From: Bacteroidia bacterium
GTDB taxonomy: Bacteria > Bacteroidota > Bacteroidia > SXHM01
Direction: 5' to 3'
DNA length: 64,000 nt
Assembly: GCA_022072225.1 (NCBI GenBank)
Contig: JAJVIC010000009.1
Span: 1,106,482-1,170,481 of the forward strand
How positions within the stretch are numbered: position 1 is the stretch's first letter; every line of letters starts with the position of its first letter. Below the pieces are notes generated by a model that saw nothing but the letters and a program-made list of their open reading frames with translations, was not told the origin of the DNA and did not search any database. Positions 45,380 through 54,685 of the stretch are shown here, piece by piece. The position numbers were made by a program, and so were the translations under genes.

Positions 45380-46810
45380 ATGAATAGAATAACTGAAAAC
45401 ATACAGGTAGTTGACCATAAAATCAATTACAGCAACCTTGTCTTTTATGTAATAGACACTACCAATAGCATACTGAACATTGATCACACAATGGGATATG
45501 ATGCGCTTATATTGGATGCATCAGACCCTGAGTATGCACATCTTGTATTACGTAAAATACGAGGACATTATAATCCGGAATTTTACCTAAAACCTGTCTT
45601 TCTCCTCAATTTTAAGGAAATAAAAGATCCTGTTCTTAATAAGATGCATGATGGTATAATGACGTCTTACGACCAAATACCACAGATGGCAGAAACAGCA
45701 AAGCGCATATTTATTAAAACAACACAACTTGACAACCAACTTGTTCCTTCTTTTGAAGGACAAACGGTGAAAAAAGTGCTTAATTACATGTACACCCGTG
45801 ATATTCGCACGCTTAAACCTGTTGTGGATTTAAATTCAGCTATAGGTTATACGTATCCTGAATTGTCGGTAAATTTTACTTCAACAGAAGAACCTCAGGT
45901 GCTTGAAATACTTGAATGGGCAGATCGTGAAGGACTAATATGGCCTGACTTTTTTGAGAGAGTATATCTTTGCAATAATTGTAGCAGCGGTTCATTAAGC
46001 TATCGAGAAGTATGTCCACATTGCAACTCTGCAAATTCAAAATCTGAGGATTTAGTTCACCACTTCCCTTGTGCGTATATTGGTCCAATTTCAGACTTTC
46101 AGAATAATATTGACAGTTCACTCAACTGTCCAAAATGCAACAAAACATTGCGCCATATCGGAATTGACTATGATAAACCATCAGTAATCCACCACTGTAA
46201 TAATTGTGACCAAAATTATCAGGATGCGTTTATCAAATCAAAGTGCCTTTCGTGTGAAGACGATATTGATGTGAAATATCTTGTACCCAAAAATGTAAAC
46301 ATTTATAAACTTACACGCAAAGGGCGTTCGGCTGCTACCAGCGGATTCCTTTCCTCAAGTCAGGAAGTAGATGATATTTTTGGTACTATAAATATGCCCA
46401 CATTCCGTATTATGCTCCATTACGAACTCGAACGTTTGAAAGAGTTGCCGGCTCAGAAAACATCACTGGCACTGCTTCATCTCGAAAATATTTTTGAACT
46501 CTATAACAAATCAGGCAAAAAAGGTGAACGCAGGTTACTTGAAGAATTAGTTGCAGTAATTCGCGAAAATATAAAGTCGTCAGATGTTATTGCTTTTGAG
46601 AGTTCATCAACATTGTACTTAATGCTGACTAATACTGCAAAAGAAAATGCAGAACAAAAGTTGAAAAACCTTTCGTCTCTCACAGAAAATCTTGTTAAGA
46701 AAAACTTTAACAATTTTAAAGTAAACTTGCTTTACAAAGTAAGTATGCTTGATACCGGCAAAAAAGCTGAAGTTCAATTACAAGAACTTTCGAAAGAATT
46801 CTTTGCCTGA
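45380..46810 (+). CDS. REC-like / zinc-ribbon (TackOD1-like) / degenerate GGDEF regulator
   Basis: The 476-residue cytoplasmic protein has an N-terminal alpha/beta domain like a receiver (LVFYVIDTT, GYDALILDASDP). A central cysteine-rich region (about 198-320) has repeated CxxC pairs (CNNC, CPHC, CPKC, CNNC, CLSC) resembling the TackOD1 metal-binding domain. The C-terminal domain (about 335-476) has GGDEF-like secondary structure, but the catalytic motif position reads ESSSTLYLML. It is thus unlikely to make cyclic-di-GMP but could bind a nucleotide, as PelD does. A strong purine-rich ribosome site (AAAAGGAAAAGG) precedes the ATG. Its stop overlaps the GT2 start (TGATG). Inferred role: control of the synthase. 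Confidence 0.65.
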   Translation: MNRITENIQVVDHKINYSNLVFYVIDTTNSILNIDHTMGYDALILDASDPEYAHLVLRKIRGHYNPEFYLKPVFLLNFKEIKDPVLNKMHDGIMTSYDQIPQMAETAKRIFIKTTQLDNQLVPSFEGQTVKKVLNYMYTRDIRTLKPVVDLNSAIGYTYPELSVNFTSTEEPQVLEILEWADREGLIWPDFFERVYLCNNCSSGSLSYREVCPHCNSANSKSEDLVHHFPCAYIGPISDFQNNIDSSLNCPKCNKTLRHIGIDYDKPSVIHHCNNCDQNYQDAFIKSKCLSCEDDIDVKYLVPKNVNIYKLTRKGRSAATSGFLSSSQEVDDIFGTINMPTFRIMLHYELERLKELPAQKTSLALLHLENIFELYNKSGKKGERRLLEELVAVIRENIKSSDVIAFESSSTLYLMLTNTAKENAEQKLKNLSSLTENLVKKNFNNFKVNLLYKVSMLDTGKKAEVQLQELSKEFFA

Positions 46811-48117
46811 TGGAATTTCTTGATGAATTCTTTAATTACCTTTCATCAGTAAGCCCTTCAAAATTAGTAAGGGTTTTCTGGTTCTTTTTCTTTTTTGAAT
46901 TTGTCCGTTTCTTTCTTGTTGATTTTACAACTGTTTTGCTGTGGAAAATGACTGCTGTATTCCGCAAAAAGCGTGTTAAGGAAGGCCGTAACCTCTTCTG
47001 GGCTGAAAAGCCTTTTGTTTCAATCATTGTTCCGGGAAAAAATGAAGGAAAACATATTTATAAACTTGCGGTATCACTGAAAGAACAGACTTATCAAAAC
47101 TTTGAGCTCATCGTAGTAGATGATGGTTCTGATGATGATACACGAGCCATTTGCAACAGTTTAAAACGAAACGGACTGATAGATATTTTCCTGAGCAATG
47201 ATGTACGCGGAGGCAAAGCGTCAGCAGCAAATCTTGGGTTGCGTTATGCCACAGGAAAATTTATTATCCACATGGATGCAGACTGTTCGTATGACAGAGA
47301 CGCGGTGGAAAATATTCTTGTTCCTTTTTATTATGACGATAAAGTAGGGGCTGTTGGTGGCGATGTGCAGGTGCGCAATTATAAGCAAAGCTTATGCGCT
47401 ACTCTTCAGGCTATTGAATACACAGATACCATTTCGGTAGGTCGTATTTCGCAAAGTCAGTTAGGTATTTACAGAATTATTTCAGGAGCGTTCGGGGCTT
47501 TTAGAAAAGAGGCATTACAGAGCGTAGGAGGTTGGGATATAGGTCCCGGACTTGACGGTGATATTACTGTGAAAATTAGGAAGTTAGGTTATCAGATACA
47601 TTTTGAACCAACGGCAATCTGTCAGACCAATGTTCCTGTTACATTTAATGCATTGATAAGGCAACGGTTGCGCTGGGATAAATCCCTCATACGCTTCCGC
47701 TTAAGAAAACACAGCGATGTTTTTTTTCCAAATGAATCGTTTCGTATTTCAAACTTTGTGTCTTTTGTAGAAAATATCACTTATAGTCTTGTACTTAATT
47801 TTAAGTGGTATTTCTATGTGATAGACATGGTGCTTAATTTTACCTCTCGCCTTGTGTTTATTATTCCCATGAATTTTTTACTTTACACGGTAAATAATTA
47901 TTTCAAATTCATAGTGTTTTCATTGTTTCGCGAACGAAAGAATGTGGGAGCAGAGTATTTTATGCTTTATATGCCCCTGATGGCACTTTACTTTGGGTAC
48001 TTTCTGCGTTTAGTAAGAACATATGCCTACCTTCAGGAATTGTTTTTCAGAAGGTCTTATGAAGATAGTTGGAATCCTGAAAAATCTTCGCGTCAGGCCA
48101 AAGCTTTACGATTGTAA
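46810..48117 (+). CDS. processive family 2 glycosyltransferase (exopolysaccharide synthase)
   Basis: The 435-residue membrane enzyme has one N-terminal helix (about 22-45). The GT2 domain follows with VSIIVPGKNE (70-79), VVDDGSDDD (Asp104/105), MDADCS (Asp156-x-Asp158), GPGLDGDITVK (Asp251) and QRLRW (285-289, the QxxRW motif of processive synthases). Two or three C-terminal helices complete it. This is the pattern of PgaC, hyaluronan and cellulose synthases, which make and push the polymer through the inner membrane. The adjacent deacetylase suggests an N-acetylhexosamine polymer, but the sugar is not proven. It is translation-coupled to the regulator gene by a 1-nt stop/start overlap. Confidence 0.88.
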   Translation: MEFLDEFFNYLSSVSPSKLVRVFWFFFFFEFVRFFLVDFTTVLLWKMTAVFRKKRVKEGRNLFWAEKPFVSIIVPGKNEGKHIYKLAVSLKEQTYQNFELIVVDDGSDDDTRAICNSLKRNGLIDIFLSNDVRGGKASAANLGLRYATGKFIIHMDADCSYDRDAVENILVPFYYDDKVGAVGGDVQVRNYKQSLCATLQAIEYTDTISVGRISQSQLGIYRIISGAFGAFRKEALQSVGGWDIGPGLDGDITVKIRKLGYQIHFEPTAICQTNVPVTFNALIRQRLRWDKSLIRFRLRKHSDVFFPNESFRISNFVSFVENITYSLVLNFKWYFYVIDMVLNFTSRLVFIIPMNFLLYTVNNYFKFIVFSLFRERKNVGAEYFMLYMPLMALYFGYFLRLVRTYAYLQELFFRRSYEDSWNPEKSSRQAKALRL

Positions 48118-48207
48118 GGCAGAAATTCTAATTCAAGTATCTTTAATATCTTCAGTTGTTGTTAATCGAATAGTAATATAGGTATCAAATTTTATCTGAA
48201 ATAAGCT

Positions 48208-48215
48208 TATATTTG
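48208..48215 (+). promoter_or_regulatory. possible -7 element TATATTTG before the deacetylase gene
   Basis: TATATTTG matches TAnnTTTG 58 nt before the ATG. No TTG lies 19 nt upstream. It may give the deacetylase its own promoter in addition to read-through from the cluster. Confidence 0.35.
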
Positions 48216-48229
48216 CCGAATTAACTTAC

Positions 48230-48258
48230 AACGAACAATTATAGAACTAACGTTCGTT
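48230..48258. repeat. 7-bp inverted repeat in the deacetylase leader
   Basis: AACGAAC (48230-48236) and GTTCGTT (48252-48258) are complementary and lie between the possible -7 element and the ATG at 48274. It could be an operator or leader hairpin; chance is not excluded. Confidence 0.35.
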
Positions 48259-48273
48259 ATTATTATATACTTT

Positions 48274-50358
48274 ATGAATATTTTCTACAAAAAATTAGTT
48301 GTAGTTTTTTTATTGTTGCTAGGTATTGGTCTAAATGGTTTTTCACAACAACGCAAAGTAGCTTTGTTAGACCTTTCTACCCGTAATGCCGAATCGAACA
48401 CATCTCGTTTTCGTTCTTGCCAGTGGTTATTAAATACAGCAGGTGTTGAGTATGAAAGTACTAGCAGCCTTTCAACTGCGCTAACCTATCCCGTTATCTT
48501 TTTCAGCCCTGTTGTAAAAAGTTCAACATTTAATTCGGCAGAAAGAACGTCCATTACTAATTATGTAAACAACGGAGGAGTAATTATCTGTTCTTCTATG
48601 CAGGCATCAACTCTGTTTTCACTTTGTGGAGTTTCTGCTGTTGCATCATCCAGTACACGCAAATATTTCAATTCAACCCCATCCAGTATTCCCTGGCTTT
48701 TTGATCGCATAACTGACCCTGCCGAAACGAGTATTCGTTTTTTAGGAACCTCGAGTGGGTATTCGTGTACAAGTCGTTCATATACACTTAACGGAGGTAC
48801 ATCTTTAGCACAATATGAAGATGGGAAACATGCTTTTGTATATAAAGCTACAGGACAAGGACATGTTTATACATTCGGAATTGATTTACGCGATGTAGTT
48901 ATCCGTTTTCAGATTGATGATGATGGCAATGCACAGGAATCGTATTCTAATAGTTTTGAGCCCGGTTCAGACGTATTTATGATACTTATACAGAATATTA
49001 TTCGTCACCATATTCCCAATACTGTGCGTGTTCATAGCAGCCCTTATTGCAGTAGTTCTACGGTTATGATAACACACGATTATGACTCAAAAACATGTCA
49101 GGATACCAGTAAGTTTTTTGTAGATATGGAATACGAAAGGGGAGTGAGAGCCACTTACAATGTTACAACCAGCTATTATTCAAACGGGTGGATCAGTGGA
49201 TTTTATAATACTTCAGTTCCAGCTGTTGATTATATTTTATCAAAAAATCATAATGTCGGTTCTCATTCAGTAGGACATTTCCCTGATTTTGAAAATTCAA
49301 CAAGATTTCCCTTAGGAACTCAGGGAGTTCCTCCATTGACTTACCACCCGATGTATTCAACATCTACCAGAACTACTACAGGAGGATCCGTGTTTGGTGA
49401 AGTTGAGATTTCAAAAGATTTACTTGAAAATAATCATGGAATCAATGTTAAAACTTTCCGGGCGGGAGAATTGTGTTATAATAAATACTTAGCTTATGCA
49501 CTTCAACAAACGGGCTATACCTTCAACTCTACATTTTCAGCTAACGATGTGCTTACTAATTTTCCGTTTTACACGGTTGATCAGAAGAAATATTCAGGTG
49601 CTCAGTTAAGTGTACTTGAAATACCTATGACTATTTCTGATGTGTGGACACCATCAATGAGCAGCACCAATTATCCTGAGAAAGTTGCAGTATGGGCATC
49701 AGTCACCCGTAAAAATGATGAGAACAATGCGCCAACAGTTTTGCTTATACATCCTAACAGAACCTGGAAAGTAACAGCCGAAGAAATGTATCTTGATAGT
49801 TTGCCGGAAACAGCAATTGTGTTGCCAATGGAAGAGTTTGGAGAATTCTGGCAGGAGCGTGATACTCTTGAATTTACATCTACATTAACAAATAACGTAC
49901 TTAGAATTCAGTTGAACATCAATGAACCTGATGAACGTCTGAGTTTTATTGTTGATAACACAGATCAGTTAGCAGAGGTTAATTTTTTTCTGCAGAATGG
50001 AGAACAGTTTTACCCAACACCTTCTGAATGGACCGGAGGAGCCACAATTTATTGTGCTGACCAATATAGAACAGCAACAGCAATGAATGAGCCGGAAGTT
50101 AAACAAGAAATAAGTGTGTTTCCAAACCCTACGTCAGGTGATGTTTTCTTCACAGCTGAAAATGCTTTGAAGGGAAATTACACTTTGATGATTCACGATG
50201 TATATGGTAAGGTTATTTACTCTGAAAGAACAACATTGCCATTTAATGGAAATCTTAACTTGAAATGGAATTCGGAAAATACTTTAACAGGTTGTTATTT
50301 CTATGCAATTGAAGGCGCAGGTCGCAATTATAATGGAAAAGTAATGGTAGTTCATTAA
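48274..50358 (+). CDS. secreted NodB-type polysaccharide deacetylase with T9SS sorting domain
   Basis: The 694-residue protein has a signal peptide (about 1-25, ending NGFSQ). An N-terminal domain of about 230 residues reads like a glutamine-amidotransferase-type fold (VALLDLSTRN, GGVIICSS). The NodB deacetylase domain has motif 1 THDYD (267-271) and the metal-binding HSVGH (331-335). A C-terminal type A T9SS tail begins SVFPNPTSGDVFF. The enzyme should remove acetyl groups from a surface polysaccharide, and the T9SS tail places it outside the cell. It lies 156 bp after the GT2 synthase gene on the same strand, which suggests that it modifies that polymer, as PgaB does for PNAG. Confidence 0.85.
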   Translation: MNIFYKKLVVVFLLLLGIGLNGFSQQRKVALLDLSTRNAESNTSRFRSCQWLLNTAGVEYESTSSLSTALTYPVIFFSPVVKSSTFNSAERTSITNYVNNGGVIICSSMQASTLFSLCGVSAVASSSTRKYFNSTPSSIPWLFDRITDPAETSIRFLGTSSGYSCTSRSYTLNGGTSLAQYEDGKHAFVYKATGQGHVYTFGIDLRDVVIRFQIDDDGNAQESYSNSFEPGSDVFMILIQNIIRHHIPNTVRVHSSPYCSSSTVMITHDYDSKTCQDTSKFFVDMEYERGVRATYNVTTSYYSNGWISGFYNTSVPAVDYILSKNHNVGSHSVGHFPDFENSTRFPLGTQGVPPLTYHPMYSTSTRTTTGGSVFGEVEISKDLLENNHGINVKTFRAGELCYNKYLAYALQQTGYTFNSTFSANDVLTNFPFYTVDQKKYSGAQLSVLEIPMTISDVWTPSMSSTNYPEKVAVWASVTRKNDENNAPTVLLIHPNRTWKVTAEEMYLDSLPETAIVLPMEEFGEFWQERDTLEFTSTLTNNVLRIQLNINEPDERLSFIVDNTDQLAEVNFFLQNGEQFYPTPSEWTGGATIYCADQYRTATAMNEPEVKQEISVFPNPTSGDVFFTAENALKGNYTLMIHDVYGKVIYSERTTLPFNGNLNLKWNSENTLTGCYFYAIEGAGRNYNGKVMVVH

Positions 50359-50378
50359 TCGTTTTATGTACCCTAAAT

Positions 50379-50411
50379 AAAAAAGGCCTCATAATGTTTG
50401 AGGCCTTTTTT
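50379..50411. terminator. bidirectional terminator between deacetylase and M49-like genes
   Basis: AAAAAAGGCCTCA and TGAGGCCTTTTTT (50379-50391, 50399-50411) form a perfect stem with a 7-nt loop and A/T flanks, between two convergent genes. Confidence 0.92.
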
Positions 50412-50462
50412 GTTTTATTACAGTAAATATTTTTTTAAAACAGCCTGCAGAATAATTTGAAA

Positions 50463-52115
50463 TTATAAACCGAGTACCTCGTTTCCCTGCTCAAATACAA
50501 TATCTACAGGAATGCCAAGTTGTTTAAGCTTGTCTAATTCCTTTTGTAATTCCGTACCTATATTTCCTTTTTCTTCCATCAATTTTGTAACGCCATCGTA
50601 ATCTCCGTTGCCTTGCAGTGTGATGATTAAAGTTGAGAGTGAATTCATTGCATCTTTCATTTTGTCAAAATCAACGCGATATGTTCCTGTTGCCGCATCG
50701 CGGCTGAAGGCACCTCTTTCTGCAAAATAGTTAAAGCGCAGCATGTTTGCTTTCCCGTGTGCGCTGCTTGCACCAAAACGCACCGAACGGAAAATTCCTG
50801 CAAGGAAAGTAACGTAGGTATCCATTACTTCTCCTTCTTTTATTTCACCTTTTTCATACAGTTTGGTTTCCATGTAAAGCCCCAGAATGTCGGCTTTGCC
50901 TTCTTCCAGCGCAGAGAATTTATCTTTTAAGGCTTCGCGAACTGTTCCTTTTCCGTTAATGGTTTGTTTTATTCCCAAGCCATGCGCCACTTCGTGAAAC
51001 ATGGTGTTGCTGAAGAATGCATCGAATGTGATATGCTTGCGTTGATCTTCTGCAATAAGAGTATTAGCAATAGGCACAAGTATTTTATCAAACTTGGCGC
51101 GCATGGCGTTTTTAAGTTGCGAACGTCTGGTGCCTTTTTTTACCTGTATTTCCTCGTCATTGGGAAGATTAACCGCAATAGTTTTGCTTCCGGCATTGCA
51201 ATCGCCTGCATAATAAACTACATCGTATGCATTCAGTTCTGAATCAGTTCCCGGACTTTCTTTCTTGTATTTCTCATCAACCGGCAGGGATGCCTGTAAT
51301 TCAGGTAGAAAAGAAACATAGCGTTCTAATTTTTTGCTCCATTCTTTATCCTTTATAAAGACATAAGCTTCGTTTGCTGCTTTATAGCCAAACAGTTTGT
51401 CTTCATAATTTTCAATCGGACCGATTACAATATCTATATTGTTATTCTTCATGTCGAGCCAGGCAATATCGCTGTTTGTATAATTGTCGGTAAGCAATGC
51501 TTCGGCCCTGAGTTTCAAATAATGCTTTAGCTGAGGATTTTCGCTTAGTTCAGCTGCTTGATTTAAAAGATTTGCAGCTTTATCTACATGAGTTTTATAA
51601 GCAACATGATAGGGGATTGTATATAGTTCACCTTTTTCGTTTCTGCGTAAAACAGTGTAAAGGCTTTTCTTGTCAGCTGCTTTCAGTGCTTCAAATTCTT
51701 CCTTCGTCATGTTAGTTGGGTAGAACGTTGCGCCCAATGGTTTTTCGCCTATGCCGGTAACAAATGAACTATCGCCATTCAGCCTGTCCCAAGGGCAGTA
51801 GTTTATTTTTACCAGTTCACGTGTTGCTGAATCGTTAATGGTTGCCAGTAGTGAATCTAAATTTCCATAGGATTGTAGTTTAAAAATCTGATCCATTTCT
51901 TTTGCAGCTTCAATAAAAAGTGCAACCATCTTCTTTTCATTTTCGCTCAGGTGGCTCAGATCTGAAGTAAGTTTTACAGGAGCGTAAATTTTCAGTCTTT
52001 CAGCGTTGGGATTGGTTTGCGCAGGTGCAGTTTCTTCTGCCGGTTTTTGGTTGTTGCTGCACGATAATGTGGTAAGAAGCAGGCAAAATGCTGAAATAAG
52101 TTTAATGTTTTTCAT
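50463..52115 (-). CDS. M49-like zinc dipeptidyl-peptidase (DPP III family) lipoprotein
   Basis: The 550-residue protein has a lipoprotein signal with lipobox Cys19 (LSCS). The zinc site is HEVAH (374-378) followed by EEGKAD (404-409), matching the DPP III order HExxxH/EExxxD except that the first motif is the five-residue HExxH form. Conserved-looking segments include YYAGDCNAGSKTIAVNLPND. DPP III enzymes remove dipeptides from peptide N-termini. It is shorter than the eukaryotic enzyme (about 700) and fits a bacterial subfamily with the pentapeptide zinc motif, known from Caldithrix. It is likely attached to a membrane facing the periplasm or surface. Confidence 0.82.
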   Translation of the reverse strand: MKNIKLISAFCLLLTTLSCSNNQKPAEETAPAQTNPNAERLKIYAPVKLTSDLSHLSENEKKMVALFIEAAKEMDQIFKLQSYGNLDSLLATINDSATRELVKINYCPWDRLNGDSSFVTGIGEKPLGATFYPTNMTKEEFEALKAADKKSLYTVLRRNEKGELYTIPYHVAYKTHVDKAANLLNQAAELSENPQLKHYLKLRAEALLTDNYTNSDIAWLDMKNNNIDIVIGPIENYEDKLFGYKAANEAYVFIKDKEWSKKLERYVSFLPELQASLPVDEKYKKESPGTDSELNAYDVVYYAGDCNAGSKTIAVNLPNDEEIQVKKGTRRSQLKNAMRAKFDKILVPIANTLIAEDQRKHITFDAFFSNTMFHEVAHGLGIKQTINGKGTVREALKDKFSALEEGKADILGLYMETKLYEKGEIKEGEVMDTYVTFLAGIFRSVRFGASSAHGKANMLRFNYFAERGAFSRDAATGTYRVDFDKMKDAMNSLSTLIITLQGNGDYDGVTKLMEEKGNIGTELQKELDKLKQLGIPVDIVFEQGNEVLGL

Positions 52116-52193
52116 GTTCAGTTATTTGTAATTAAATAAGTATCCCGTTTGTTGGCTGGGATAAAAAGGTGAAGGATAAGTATCCGGAAAGAC

Positions 52194-52805
52194 TTATGTA
52201 TTGGCGCCTATAATCAATAGTATCAACCCGAAAAAGCAGCCGCTGACAAAAGTAATAAGCAGGCCAACAGAAGCCCAGTTTGAAAACAGCATAACTGTCA
52301 AAGCAACAAGGCAACCACCACCGATTACAGCTCCCAAAAATGTAAAGAAGTTAAATCGCATTGTTTGATTGGTACCTGCAGTATTTTTCTTTATTACTAA
52401 TTTGTCGAGGCTGTGCTTTGCTGTAGCTTTAATTTTTGAACCTGTAAAGTGTTTGAGTATCGGATTGTTTTTGAAGAAATTGTTTTTCTCTTTTACCGTT
52501 TTTTCAGAGGAAGCAACGAAATAGGTTTCCTCAGCAGGAGTTGTATTGGCAAGTATTTCAGGCAGTGGACTGTATGTGTTCCCGGTAGCAGCTGTTATAA
52601 TTTCAGATGCAGTTTGTTGCGGAATATTTGTTACTTCTTCTGAGACAGTAACAACTGCTCTGTTTTTTTTCTCTTTGTTTTGTGTAAAATCCACATGGTA
52701 ACCTTTATTGTATCTGCGTTTTTCAAAAGACATCAGTTTTGACGCGCAGCCGGAGTTAACAATAACCGCTGCTGATATAATTACAAATAGTACGAGATTT
52801 TTCAT
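52194..52805 (-). CDS. lipoprotein-like membrane protein of unknown function
   Basis: The ATG at 52805 begins a lipoprotein-type signal (MKNLVLFVIISAAVIVNSGCAS, Cys about residue 20); a start at 52823 would precede it. The 203-residue product has a polar middle with KKNRAVVTVSEEV and a Lys-rich segment. Two membrane segments follow near the C-terminus (AVIGGGCLVALTVMLF and VGLLITFVSGCFFGLILLII). Proteins with a Cys near the start and two C-terminal helices are common in Bacteroidota, with unknown function. It lies between the M49-like gene and the SPOR-domain gene, all on the minus strand. Confidence 0.6.
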   Translation of the reverse strand: MKNLVLFVIISAAVIVNSGCASKLMSFEKRRYNKGYHVDFTQNKEKKNRAVVTVSEEVTNIPQQTASEIITAATGNTYSPLPEILANTTPAEETYFVASSEKTVKEKNNFFKNNPILKHFTGSKIKATAKHSLDKLVIKKNTAGTNQTMRFNFFTFLGAVIGGGCLVALTVMLFSNWASVGLLITFVSGCFFGLILLIIGANT

Positions 52806-52869
52806 GCTTGAATGATTTGTCACAAACCTATAAAAAATTTTAACGTCTGATTAATACCTTGAGATTCTG

Positions 52870-54528
52870 TTAGTCTTTTTCAAAAAACTCCAGTGCATCC
52901 TCCACAGAAATAGGTTTGTCGTTCAGGTAGGATTTTACTTTTAGTTTCTGTACTCCTTTTTTGCTCAATTCCTGCATGAGGTTGTTGGCATCGTTATAGT
53001 TATCGAATGATCCAAAAGTATAAATGTTAAGTCCGCCTGTTGTTGTCTGCATCTGCATGCCATACTGAGCAATAACATCTTTGAACTTTTTGATGTCAAA
53101 CTCTCCACGGTATTCTTCTGTTTGCACTTTAAATGTCAGCACGTCAGCACCCAGGGTGTTTTTGTATTGTGCTTTCAGTTCGGGATTTGATTTTATAAGC
53201 TTGTCTAATTTAGCTGTTACTTCTTTTACTTTGTTTTCTTTCAAGCCAAACGCATCATTCAAGCCCTGCTGAATTAGTTGGTTTTGCAATTTCTCCGCAT
53301 CTTCAAATTTCTCGTAAGAGCCAACCGTGAAAATGGTAATGGAGTCATTTATTTTAGATTGCATTACTCCCGGAATTTCATCTATTTTTTTCTGAACCTC
53401 TTGCGGAACATTGCGTCCGTAGGCTCCAACCTGTACGGTGTATTTGCCACCTTTTTCGCCTGCGCTGCCTTCGGCCTGCATTACTTCATTGGTAATGCCT
53501 TTGCGGTTGTAGGGTTTCATAGCTTCAAACTCTTCATCCGTTGGTTGCGTGTAATTTGACTTTGCAGGTGCGGCTGGTGCTGCTTTGTCAAGTTCGCTTA
53601 CATCTTCAAATTCAGCATTGTCATAATAATCTTTTGGCAATTTATATTTTTCAATGTCTTTGCTTTTTGTGCTCCGTGCCGAAAAAGGCTCTTCGCTCCA
53701 CAAAGCATAACTGAATGAAAGGCTGGTGAACATGAAATTATCGTTTGCCGAATTGCCTTTGCGAGCGCCTTCACCTGCATCAGAAATATTATCAATCAAA
53801 TCGGTGAAGTTGAGGAAATAGGTTGTTGAAAGTTTCATTCCGAAACGGTCGCTTACTTTAATGTTAAAGCCCGCTCCCAACGGAACGCTTATTGCAAACT
53901 GTTTGTATTTCCCCAGCCCGTCAAGGTTTTGTTCGCGCAAATCGGTTTCGTATTCATAGTCGCGCTGAAGTATAACGGCATTCTCTGCGTTTGCTGCCGT
54001 TTCTTCCATGTCGCGTATGGTGCCGTCATTCCAGTAGTGATACTGTATTCCGGTTGCGCTGTATAAGTCTGTTTTAGAATCGAAGTTGAGGTAGGCAAAA
54101 CCTGCTGAAATAAAGGGCTGAATAACGCGTGGCTTTTTATACAAGCCGGAAAAATTATAAACCAGATTTGCACTTCCGTTCCATATTGTTGATTTGAAAT
54201 TGTAGTTGTTGCCTGCACCGCGCTCGTTAACACTCAGGTTGCCATAGATTACTCTGATATCAACACCGAATGATTTGGAGATATTGCGCGAAACGGTAAG
54301 TTCATAACCCAGACTGCTGGTGAACAGGTGCGAAAAACTATTGTCGCGTACTTCACCGAAATAGGTAAAAATACCTGCACCCAAACCTATACGCGGTTTG
54401 TGTGTGGCATCTTTTTTTTCAGGGTTTATTTTGGGTTGCGGTGTTCCCGGTGTTTCGGTTTCCTGCGCAGTGGCTGTTATTAATGAGGCAACAAAAAAGA
54501 TTATCAGTGCGTGTAGATTTTTTACCAT
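52870..54528 (-). CDS. outer-membrane beta-barrel protein with SPOR-like repeats
   Basis: The 552-residue protein has a signal peptide (MVKNLHALIIFFVASLITATAQ) and a beta-barrel region (about 45-275) like OmpA-type porins (RIGLGAGIFTYFGEV, FGMKLSTTYFLNFTDLID). An acidic linker follows. At about 360-550 there are two SPOR-type units: YTVQVGAYGRNVPQEVQKKI ... TIFTVGSYEKFEDAEKLQNQL, and FKVQTEEY ... NIYTFGSFDNYNDANNLMQEL. SPOR domains bind glycan strands of peptidoglycan, often at division sites. The combination suggests an outer-membrane protein that grips the cell wall, like OmpA but with another wall-binding module. Confidence 0.78.
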   Translation of the reverse strand: MVKNLHALIIFFVASLITATAQETETPGTPQPKINPEKKDATHKPRIGLGAGIFTYFGEVRDNSFSHLFTSSLGYELTVSRNISKSFGVDIRVIYGNLSVNERGAGNNYNFKSTIWNGSANLVYNFSGLYKKPRVIQPFISAGFAYLNFDSKTDLYSATGIQYHYWNDGTIRDMEETAANAENAVILQRDYEYETDLREQNLDGLGKYKQFAISVPLGAGFNIKVSDRFGMKLSTTYFLNFTDLIDNISDAGEGARKGNSANDNFMFTSLSFSYALWSEEPFSARSTKSKDIEKYKLPKDYYDNAEFEDVSELDKAAPAAPAKSNYTQPTDEEFEAMKPYNRKGITNEVMQAEGSAGEKGGKYTVQVGAYGRNVPQEVQKKIDEIPGVMQSKINDSITIFTVGSYEKFEDAEKLQNQLIQQGLNDAFGLKENKVKEVTAKLDKLIKSNPELKAQYKNTLGADVLTFKVQTEEYRGEFDIKKFKDVIAQYGMQMQTTTGGLNIYTFGSFDNYNDANNLMQELSKKGVQKLKVKSYLNDKPISVEDALEFFEKD

Positions 54529-54685
54529 GACATTGGTCTTTTAATATTTACAAAGTTTAATAAACAGGTTGTAAAACGTCCCTAAATGTAAATATATTTT
54601 GTCCACAGAGGTAATAGCTGATAAAATACTTTCTAAATTCACGCTGTTAAAAACCTTTTCAGATTACTAATCTTTAATACACTAA

